Source: JBEIJQ01 sp040380145 (GTDB lineage: Bacteria; Bacteroidota; Bacteroidia; Chitinophagales; Saprospiraceae). Taken from it: a DNA stretch of 22,663 nucleotides. The stretch covers positions 1-22,663 of the forward strand of contig JBEIJQ010000032.1 of assembly GCA_040380145.1 (NCBI GenBank), given 5' to 3'. Positions 7,709-14,132 of the stretch are shown piece by piece; the stretch's first letter is position 1, and every line of letters starts with the position of its first letter. A program made the position numbers and the translations under genes. Under the pieces are notes generated by a model. The model saw nothing but the letters and a program-made list of their open reading frames with translations, was not told the DNA's origin and did no database searches.

Positions 7709-8494
7709 GTGTTGAAAATCGCCAAATGGATTGGAGCGGCCTTGGGCCTGTTGGTATTCGAAAGCCGCTTCAATTCTCTTTTGGGCGTTTTCGGGGGATT
7801 TTTGATCGGAACGGTACTGGACGAACTGCTAGACCATCCGTGGTTGGGCATCACTCCGACACACCCATCTGAAAAGGTCGATTGCGAAAAATTTGCGACC
7901 TTTATGGTGCAACTGGCGCTTCCCATTCTAGGGGCGGACACGCGGAGGAACCGACTTGAGCGGGTGTACTTGGAAAATTACCTGATAGACCACTTCGGCT
8001 TGTCGTTGGCCCAAAAACTGACGCCTCTGCTGGACGCCCCCCTTTTGCCCGAAAAAATGCTGGCCAAGCAACGACGAGCCATTCGGCTTTCGCTGCCCCG
8101 AGTAGAACGAAAGGTGCTGTTGCATTTTGCGTTCGGATTGGCCAATGCCGATTTCAGCATCAGCCATGGACAATTGAAATTGCTGGAAAAAATCGGAAAA
8201 GAACTGGGGCTTTCTGCCGAGGACATTTTTTTCGTCAAGGCCTTGAACCGGGATGAAACCGATGCCCCCCTGAAAATCCTCGGCATCCTCCCCTCGGCTT
8301 CCGATCGCGAGGTCCATGAGGCGTACCAAAAGGCCACTTTTCTGCAAAAGCCCGAGGAGTTGAGTTATTTGGGCGAGCCGATTATCAACATGGGCAAAGA
8401 AATCCAGGCCAAAATCGATCTTGCCTACCACACCGTTCTCCGGGAAAGAGGAATCGCTGCCGAGAGGGCGCCTGCGCAAAGACAAGTGCCGTGA
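7709..8494 (+). CDS. DjlA-like TerB / degenerate J-domain membrane protein
   Basis: This protein of about 261 residues has the order seen in DjlA-type co-chaperones. A Gly-rich hydrophobic N-terminal segment (about 6-40, with WIGAALGLLVF and LLGVFGGFLIGTVL) probably anchors it in the inner membrane. A helical TerB-like domain follows (about 50-180, from CEKFATFMVQLALPI to ISHGQLKLLEKIGKELGL). A C-terminal J-domain-like segment covers about 190-250 (LKILGILPSASDREVHEAYQ to KIDLAYHTVLRERG). At the position of the essential HPD tripeptide the sequence reads KPE (LQKPEELSYLGEP), so ordinary stimulation of DnaK is doubtful. The start is GTG at 7709 or TTG at 7712; no ATG lies close by in frame. 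The 8-base gap to the anchor B gene suggests an operon. It converges on the hydrolase gene with a 29-base gap. Confidence 0.78.
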   Translation: MLKIAKWIGAALGLLVFESRFNSLLGVFGGFLIGTVLDELLDHPWLGITPTHPSEKVDCEKFATFMVQLALPILGADTRRNRLERVYLENYLIDHFGLSLAQKLTPLLDAPLLPEKMLAKQRRAIRLSLPRVERKVLLHFAFGLANADFSISHGQLKLLEKIGKELGLSAEDIFFVKALNRDETDAPLKILGILPSASDREVHEAYQKATFLQKPEELSYLGEPIINMGKEIQAKIDLAYHTVLRERGIAAERAPAQRQVP

Positions 8495-8523
8495 TTGCCC
8501 CCACAATCCGTACCGAAATTGTT

Positions 8524-9372
8524 CTAAGCGCCTATGATGTAACCTTCCAACCAGTTGGCGGCGAACTGCAGGACCTCTTCGCGCTGGGGTTCGTTGTGCG
8601 TTTCGTGGAAAAGGCCATCCCAAGGCTTGTAGGAGATGTCGCCCTTGGCCTGGCGGGCAAACATTTCGCTCCCGCGGAAGGAAGTGATGCGGTCTTCCGT
8701 GCCGTGCATCAGCAACAAGGGCAGACCGAATTCGCCGGTGAAGGAATAAAGCGCTTCTCCGTTCTCCAATGTGCTCAGGCCGAGCTCGGAAGATACATAG
8801 GCGTGCACAAGTGGATCCTCTTTGTAAGCCCTGACCACTTCGGGGTCGTGCGAAAGATCGGCGGCGTTGAGCTGGTTGTGCTGTGTAAAGCCCGGAGCGA
8901 TTTTGCGGGTGAGCTTGCCGATCGCCACGAGCAGCTTTGCCGGCTCGAAAGCCAATTTGATGGCAGATGAGGTAGCCACCACGGCCCGAAAAGCGGTGGG
9001 CCGCCGTTGGATGACATAGGTGAGCGCGATCGAACCGCCGAGGCTGTGCCCCCACAACACGAGCGGCACATCCGGGCAACGGCGAAGGGCTTCCTCGGCC
9101 ATGGCGTCCAATTCATCGTGGAAAAGCCCAAAGGAACGCACATGGCCCTTTTTACCGATGGTCTTGCCGTGACCATGGTGGTCGTTGGCCAAGGTAGCAT
9201 AGCCTTTGGATGCGAAAAATTCGGCGAGATCGGCGTACCGGCCAGAATGTTCGCCCATCCCGTGGGCGATGACGATCACCCCCCTGACCAAACCTTCCGG
9301 CCTCCAAAAACGGGCGAACAGTTCTGTTTCCGGACTTTGAGAGAGTTTGAATGTGAATGTGTTTTCCTGCAT
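8524..9372 (-). CDS. Alpha/beta hydrolase, monoacylglycerol lipase type
   Basis: The 282-residue protein fits the serine hydrolase family of monoacylglycerol lipases and lysophospholipases. The oxyanion motif HGMGEHSGRY is at residues 37-46. The nucleophile elbow is GHSLGG with Ser110. The acid is probably the Asp in MHGTEDRIT, and the catalytic His is in the segment GLFHETHNE near the C-terminus. These enzymes cleave fatty acyl esters of glycerol or related small lipids; the exact substrate cannot be read from sequence. There is no signal peptide, so it is probably cytoplasmic. Start choice is open between ATG 9372 (MQENTF) and ATG 9384 (MHHIM), four codons apart; the family usually starts close to the first. 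It diverges from the second anchor B gene, with abutting promoters. Confidence 0.9.
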   Translation of the reverse strand: MQENTFTFKLSQSPETELFARFWRPEGLVRGVIVIAHGMGEHSGRYADLAEFFASKGYATLANDHHGHGKTIGKKGHVRSFGLFHDELDAMAEEALRRCPDVPLVLWGHSLGGSIALTYVIQRRPTAFRAVVATSSAIKLAFEPAKLLVAIGKLTRKIAPGFTQHNQLNAADLSHDPEVVRAYKEDPLVHAYVSSELGLSTLENGEALYSFTGEFGLPLLLMHGTEDRITSFRGSEMFARQAKGDISYKPWDGLFHETHNEPQREEVLQFAANWLEGYIIGA

Positions 9373-9413
9373 GATATGATGCATAGTAAGGAGAGGTGCT
9401 CGAAAAAAGACGA

Positions 9414-9443
9414 CAAACATACTACATTTGTGCACATTACCAA
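9414..9443 (-). promoter_or_regulatory. Predicted hydrolase gene promoter
   Basis: On the minus strand TATGTTTG (9421 to 9414) matches the -7 consensus, and TTG (9443 to 9441) lies 19 bases upstream. The box is 29 bases before ATG 9384 and 41 before ATG 9372. Its -7 box is one base away from the opposite-strand -7 box. Confidence 0.6.
9423..9430 (+). promoter_or_regulatory. Predicted -7 box of the second anchor B gene
   Basis: TACATTTG matches TAnnTTTG and lies 24 bases before the ATG at 9455, a spacing like that of the paralogue at 5310. I see no TTG at the usual distance upstream, so this is the weaker partner of the divergent pair. Confidence 0.5.
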
Positions 9444-9454
9444 CCCTTGAACCG

Positions 9455-12400
9455 ATGAGAAAGTTTTCCGCACTGTTCGCCTTCCTTGGCTGGGCCCTCT
9501 CTGCCGGGGCGCAGGTCAACATCACCGCCCTATCGAACATGCCCTACGCCCAGGAACTGAGCGCGATCTGGGGCTATACGGCCCCCAATGGCACAGAGTA
9601 TGCGCTGGTGGGCACCCGCACACGCGTCTCCATCGTGAGCCTGGCCAACCCGGCCGCGCCGGTGGAAGTGGCCTCCGTGCCCGGACCCACCACCTCTTGG
9701 CGCGAGCTCAAGACCTGGGGAAACTACGCTTATGTGGGTCTCGACAATGTCACCTCCGGCCTGCTGATCATCAACCTGTCCAACCTGCCCAACGGCGTCA
9801 CCTACCAATATTGGCAACCGGTACTCAACATCAACGGCACCAACCACACCCTGCTGCGGGTGCACACCGTCACGATGGACGAAAAGGGCATCCTCATCCT
9901 CAACGGCACCAACATCCTCAGCGGGCGCCCCCTGCTCTTCGACGTGTCCGTCACGCCCAATGCCCCACAGTTTTTGGGCACCGTGGGCACGGTCTATGTG
10001 CACGACAGCTATGCTCGGGGCGACACGCTCTGGACGGGCGACATCTACAACGGGCGCTTTTCGGTTTGGAACATCGCCAATAAAGCGGCGCCGGTGCTCT
10101 TGGGCCAGCAGAACACCCCCTCCAATTTCACGCACAACATCTGGCCCAACCGGGCAGGCACCCACGTGTTCACCACCGACGAAGTGGCCAACGCCTATGT
10201 GGCGGCTTATGATGTGTCGGATCTCACCAACATCACGGAAGTGGACCGCTTCCGGACCCGCGAGACAGCCCTCGGGCATATTCCGCACAATGTACACGTA
10301 CGCAACGACTATGTGGTCACCGCCTACTATACAGAGGGCCTGCGCATCCTCGACGGCCATCGCCCGCACAACCTCGTGGAGGTCGGATGGTACGATACCT
10401 ATACTGCCGCCAACGTGGGCTTTTACGGGGATTGGGGCCTTTACCCCGACTTTGCCTCCGGGAACATCATCGTCTCGGACATCAACACGGGGCTTTGGGT
10501 GCTTCAGCCCAATTATGTACGCGCCTGCTATTTGGAGGGGAAAATAACGGACGCCTACTCCTGCCAACCGGTGATCGGGGCATCCGTACGCCTGATGACG
10601 AACCCCAACGGCGTGGCCAGCGCCAATGTGTTCGGCGACTACGCCACAGGCTTCCACGCCGCGGGCACCTACAGCGTTGTGGTCTCGGCACCGGGCTATC
10701 AGACCGCCACGGTGCAGGCCACCATCACGAACGGACAGGTCACTTGGCTCAACGTCGCGCTGGTCCCCAACGGCTGTACGGCGCCCAACAGCATCCTGTT
10801 CGTCAACGACGACGCCGCAGGAAACGGCAGCGGCAACTGCTGGGGCAACGCCTACACCGATCTCCAGACCGCCCTCTCCGCGGCCCAGCCGGGGCAGCAG
10901 ATCTGGGTGGCGCAAGGAACCTACAAACCCACCACGGGTGCCAACCGCGGCATCAGCTTCTCGCTGAAATCTGGCGTGGCCGTGTACGGCGGCTTCCCCG
11001 ACAACGGCGCCTGCAGCGTCCAACAGCGCGACTGGGAGGCCTACCCCACTCGACTTTCGGGCAACATCGGCAATCCCAACTTGACCACCGACAACAGCTA
11101 CCGCGTCGTGACGGCCATCAATGTGGGCGCCGACTGCGTGTTGGACGGCTTCCGGATCGAAAACGCGTATTCCAACACCAACGGCGGCGGAATCGCCGTG
11201 CAAGCCAACGTCAACGGAGCACAGAGTTCTCCCGCCCTGCGGCGGCTGCGCATCACCGACAACTACACCCCCACCAAAGGTGGCGGCGCGTTTTTCAACG
11301 CCCTCAACGGCGGCACCATACAATCGTTGCTCGAAGAAGTGACCTTCGAAAACAACACAGCCGCCTACGACGGGGGCGGATTCTGCTCGATGTCGCAAAG
11401 TCTCGGCAGCGTCCAATTGACTTTCGACGGCTGTGCCTTTACCGGCAACGGAACCCCTCAAAAGGGAGGAGCCTTTTTCAACTGGGTGGGCACAGGGGGC
11501 AATTCTTCTTTTGCCTTCAACGGCTGCGTTTTCCAAGCGAACGAAGCAGGCGTCAGCGGTGGCGTCGGGCACCAATTCAGCCGCGGGGGCGCAGGACTGA
11601 TGTTCGCCGCCAACGACTGTGAATTCACCGGCAACAGCGCACCCAACGGCGGCGCGTTGATGCAATATGCTTCCGGCGGTACGATCAACACCGTCCTGGC
11701 TCGCTGTCTTTTCTCGGAAAACTACGCGACGGCCGGCAACGGCGGCGGCGTCCAATTTTATTCGGAATACGCGGGCGGGCTCAACAACGCCTCCATCAAC
11801 GGCGCCCAATTTTTGCAGAACGGAGCCACTACCGGGGGCGCCCTTTCGCAGCAAACCGTTCGCGGCGGACTCGCTACCGTCCAGTGCGACGCCTCGCGCA
11901 TGATCGGAAACCAGGCCACCCAAAACGCCGGGGCCGTTTACCACTACACCCTCAACACCGGTTCTTCTTCCACGGCCCATTTTACCAACTGCGTGTTCCA
12001 CCAAAACACTGCCAACAAATCCGGCGGCGCGCTGTACATCAACCCCAACGGAAGCCTTCCCATGCAGAGCAGCCTGACCAACTGCACCCTGTACGGCAAT
12101 TCGGCGGGCACGGGAGGCTGCCTGTTCAACATCGCCGCCACGGCCGCTTCCAACCTGTCGCTGCTCAACTGCATCGCCCGCAACAATCCCTCGACGGATC
12201 CCACCAGCCGCACCTTCCAAAATGTGGGGGCCACCGCATCTTTGACATTCACCCACAACCTCTTGGACGCAATGCCCTGCACGGCCGTTACCGGCGGCAA
12301 CGGCGGCCTCTTCTGCGGCAACGGCAACTCCGCGGGGCAACCGCTCTTTTTGGACGCCGCCAACGGTGATTTCCGCCTCGGCCTCGGCTCGGCGGCCCGC

Positions 12401-12790
12401 GATGCCGGACTGACCGCAGGCGCCCCGACGGTGGACCTCAACGGAACCCCGAGGCCGCAAGGCCCCGGTATCGATATGGGCGCTTTCGAAGCCCTTTTCG
12501 GACAAATGGCGCCGGAAGCGGGCGGCTCGCCCAACACTTGGCCATCGGCCGAAACACTGGAAATTTTCCCCAATCCGGCCGGACAAACCGTTCAACTCCG
12601 TGCGAACGCCCCCATCGGCGGACTGGTACAACTGTTCAACTCGAACGGAGGAACCGTTGTACAATATTCGTTGTCAGAAATGTCTGGTATCATTTCCGTC
12701 GATGTGAGCGGCCTGCCGTCCGGCGCTTATTGGGTCAGATGGACCTGCGACGAAAAAACAATGACCGCGCGCTTGGTCGTGTCGCATTGA
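9455..12790 (+). CDS. Choice-of-anchor B / right-handed beta-helix protein with T9SS sorting domain
   Basis: This 1111-residue protein is predicted to be secreted and surface-sorted. A signal peptide covers residues 1-19 (cleavage before QVNITA). Residues about 20-355 are a choice-of-anchor B module with long blocks shared with the protein at 5310-7700. One carboxypeptidase-regulatory-like domain follows (about 357-440). A long right-handed parallel beta-helix covers about 445-1010, with an entry segment like WVAQGTYKPTTGANRG and many rungs of the GGGAFFN / GGALYIN type alternating with NCVF or NCTL turns. It closes with a segment resembling a choice-of-anchor Q end (DLNGTPRPQGPGIDMGAFE). The type A sorting domain begins near LEIFPNPAGQ (about 1035). 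Beta-helices of this kind often bind or cleave polysaccharide, but no lyase active site is recognisable. ATG 9455 is chosen for its signal peptide and its place after the promoter box. It ends at a strong terminator. Confidence 0.9.
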   Translation: MRKFSALFAFLGWALSAGAQVNITALSNMPYAQELSAIWGYTAPNGTEYALVGTRTRVSIVSLANPAAPVEVASVPGPTTSWRELKTWGNYAYVGLDNVTSGLLIINLSNLPNGVTYQYWQPVLNINGTNHTLLRVHTVTMDEKGILILNGTNILSGRPLLFDVSVTPNAPQFLGTVGTVYVHDSYARGDTLWTGDIYNGRFSVWNIANKAAPVLLGQQNTPSNFTHNIWPNRAGTHVFTTDEVANAYVAAYDVSDLTNITEVDRFRTRETALGHIPHNVHVRNDYVVTAYYTEGLRILDGHRPHNLVEVGWYDTYTAANVGFYGDWGLYPDFASGNIIVSDINTGLWVLQPNYVRACYLEGKITDAYSCQPVIGASVRLMTNPNGVASANVFGDYATGFHAAGTYSVVVSAPGYQTATVQATITNGQVTWLNVALVPNGCTAPNSILFVNDDAAGNGSGNCWGNAYTDLQTALSAAQPGQQIWVAQGTYKPTTGANRGISFSLKSGVAVYGGFPDNGACSVQQRDWEAYPTRLSGNIGNPNLTTDNSYRVVTAINVGADCVLDGFRIENAYSNTNGGGIAVQANVNGAQSSPALRRLRITDNYTPTKGGGAFFNALNGGTIQSLLEEVTFENNTAAYDGGGFCSMSQSLGSVQLTFDGCAFTGNGTPQKGGAFFNWVGTGGNSSFAFNGCVFQANEAGVSGGVGHQFSRGGAGLMFAANDCEFTGNSAPNGGALMQYASGGTINTVLARCLFSENYATAGNGGGVQFYSEYAGGLNNASINGAQFLQNGATTGGALSQQTVRGGLATVQCDASRMIGNQATQNAGAVYHYTLNTGSSSTAHFTNCVFHQNTANKSGGALYINPNGSLPMQSSLTNCTLYGNSAGTGGCLFNIAATAASNLSLLNCIARNNPSTDPTSRTFQNVGATASLTFTHNLLDAMPCTAVTGGNGGLFCGNGNSAGQPLFLDAANGDFRLGLGSAARDAGLTAGAPTVDLNGTPRPQGPGIDMGAFEALFGQMAPEAGGSPNTWPSAETLEIFPNPAGQTVQLRANAPIGGLVQLFNSNGGTVVQYSLSEMSGIISVDVSGLPSGAYWVRWTCDEKTMTARLVVSH

Positions 12791-12796
12791 ACGATC

Positions 12797-12833
12797 GGGG
12801 CGCGGGCACTTCAGACTCCGCGCCCCTTTTTTT
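12797..12833 (+). terminator. Intrinsic terminator of the second anchor B gene
   Basis: A 9-bp perfect GC stem (GGGGCGCGG at 12797-12805 with CCGCGCCCC at 12818-12826), a 12-base loop and a run of seven T (12827-12833) begin seven bases after the stop codon. Confidence 0.92.
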
Positions 12834-12840
12834 CCTTTTT

Positions 12841-13232
12841 TTCTATTAAAAAAAACTAACAAATTAATTTCATTAATACAAAAACAAAAACGCTAACAAC
12901 TTCGAAAATAGATATTTTTGGGCAGGATCAACGCATACTGTCCATTCTTTTTCCGATTTTTCGATCATCATATTCATTTCTTTTTCTCGAACGCCCCTTT
13001 TCTTGACCGTTTTTGAAGAAAAAAGATTTGAAAAACAACAAAACAAACCACAATAAATTCATTTTCAGTTTTTTAAATAAACACAAGAAACTCCCCTCCT
13101 ACTCGGTGGCGTTTGATTATTTCGGCAAAATTTATCACCATCGTTTGCAAAAAAAAGTTTTGCGATTATTTTTGTAGGGACATTTGCACATACTACTCTA
13201 CTGAGATTTTTCACCACCCAAACTTTACCAGC
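12841..13232. other. AT-rich intergenic region upstream of the PUR-family gene
   Basis: About 390 bases follow the terminator with no credible gene. The region is strikingly AT-rich compared with the neighbouring genes, with A-runs, T-runs and stretches such as TAACAAATTAATTTCATTAA. A second TAnnTTTG match (TATTTTTG at 12913-12920) has no TTG at proper spacing, so a small RNA here is possible but unsupported. The segment near the gene holds the predicted PUR promoter and the leader. Confidence 0.5.
13144..13174 (+). promoter_or_regulatory. Predicted promoter of the PUR-family gene
   Basis: TTTG at 13144-13147 and TATTTTTG at 13167-13174 are separated by 19 bases, a full match to the Bacteroidota -33/-7 consensus. 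A small inverted repeat (GCAAAA at 13147-13152 with TTTTGC at 13158-13163) lies inside the spacer. The leader to the GTG start at 13233 is about 50 bases. Confidence 0.7.
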
Positions 13233-13955
13233 GTGCCATACGACAACAACGATCGGTTCGACAGACCGAACAGCAATGAATTTCACGGATCCGGCGGTCG
13301 CAGAAACGATCGCGGCGGAGACCGCCCCTACGGCCGATTCGACAACCAGCGCGGTGGTTACCGCGACCAAGGCGGCTACCAACCCAGGGATGGGCGAGGC
13401 TACGGCAACGAACGCTACGATCGCAACGACCGTTCTTACGACGGGGATCGTCGCTACGAGAGCGTTTTCAGCACGAAGATGCGCGCAGGCAAAAGGCGGA
13501 CCTATTTTTTCGATGTACTGAAAACCAAGGGCAACGATTTCTACCTCACCATCACGGAAAGCACCAAGCGGCCCGATGAAAGTTTTTCGCGGCACAAGAT
13601 CTTTTTGTACAAAGAAGACTTCAACCGTTTCGTCGAAGCCCTGAACGGCGCGGTCGATCACATCAAGACCAATCTGCTTCCCGAATACGATTACGACGAG
13701 TTCGCCCGTCGCTACGATGACGAGGAAGGCGGCGAGGGCGGCGATTACATGTCCAGCCGCCGTTCTCACTTCGCGCAACCCGTAGAAGCCCAGTTCCCGT
13801 CCAGCGATGTTGCCGACAGCGAAGAGGATTTCGAAGAATCCTATGACGATGAGGATTTCGAGGAAGAGGACGAAGAATCGGAAGTCGATCAGCCACAGCC
13901 GCCCGCCAAACCCACGGCCCTAGACGAGGACGAGGACGGCGATATGAAATGGTGA
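13233..13955 (+). CDS. PUR-family (DUF3276-like) DNA/RNA-binding protein with disordered flanks
   Basis: This 240-residue protein has one PUR-type nucleic-acid-binding repeat at about residues 75-150 (YESVFSTKMRAGKRRTYFFD, then NDFYLTITESTKR and HKIFLYKEDFNRFVEAL). This is the small family widespread in Bacteroidota and Spirochaetes and related to eukaryotic Pur-alpha. PUR proteins bind single-stranded DNA or RNA, usually as dimers. Residues 1-74 are rich in Arg, Gly, Asp, Asn and Tyr with RG/RGG-like spots (NDRGGDRPYGR, NQRGGYRDQGGYQ). Residues about 155-240 are strongly acidic and end GDMKW. Both flanks look intrinsically disordered. The GTG at 13233 is the start because it follows the promoter, whereas the in-frame upstream ATG at 13113 lies before it. 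A monocistronic transcript with its own promoter and terminator is expected. Confidence 0.88.
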   Translation: MPYDNNDRFDRPNSNEFHGSGGRRNDRGGDRPYGRFDNQRGGYRDQGGYQPRDGRGYGNERYDRNDRSYDGDRRYESVFSTKMRAGKRRTYFFDVLKTKGNDFYLTITESTKRPDESFSRHKIFLYKEDFNRFVEALNGAVDHIKTNLLPEYDYDEFARRYDDEEGGEGGDYMSSRRSHFAQPVEAQFPSSDVADSEEDFEESYDDEDFEEEDEESEVDQPQPPAKPTALDEDEDGDMKW

Positions 13956-13981
13956 TCCTGTTTTTTTGTTCGAAATAACCG

Positions 13982-14020
13982 AAAGCCCCCGCCCTTATAA
14001 ACGGCCGGGGCTTTTTTTTT
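13982..14020 (+). terminator. Intrinsic terminator of the PUR-family gene
   Basis: AAAGCCCC (13982-13989) pairs with GGGGCTTT (14007-14014) around an inner partly paired loop. A run of T through 14020 follows. It begins 26 bases after the stop codon. Confidence 0.85.
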
Positions 14021-14060
14021 CCGACAATTCCGCGTTTTGTGCGTTCGACGCGTTGATTTG

Positions 14061-14092
14061 TTTGCGCTCCCCGCACCGACTGACTACCTTTG
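14061..14092 (+). promoter_or_regulatory. Predicted promoter of the Calx-beta/lamin-tail gene
   Basis: TTTG at 14061-14064 (part of a doubled TTTGTTTG) and TACCTTTG at 14085-14092 are separated by 20 bases, a full match to the Bacteroidota promoter consensus. The ATG at 14133 follows 40 bases after the -7 box. Confidence 0.72.
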
Positions 14093-14132
14093 TGCCCAAG
14101 ACCCTATCATTGTCCCAATAAACTTCACCGAG

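Noticed and set aside
9530..12664. Very long open frame on the minus strand (over 1000 codons)
   Set aside because: It lies wholly antisense to the anchor B/beta-helix gene. Its translation is low-complexity (Gly, Val, Arg, His) and is explained by GC-rich codon use on the other strand.
12913..12920. Possible promoter for a small RNA in the AT-rich gap
   Set aside because: The -7 match is expected by chance in such AT-rich DNA, has no upstream TTG at proper spacing, and no terminator follows it.
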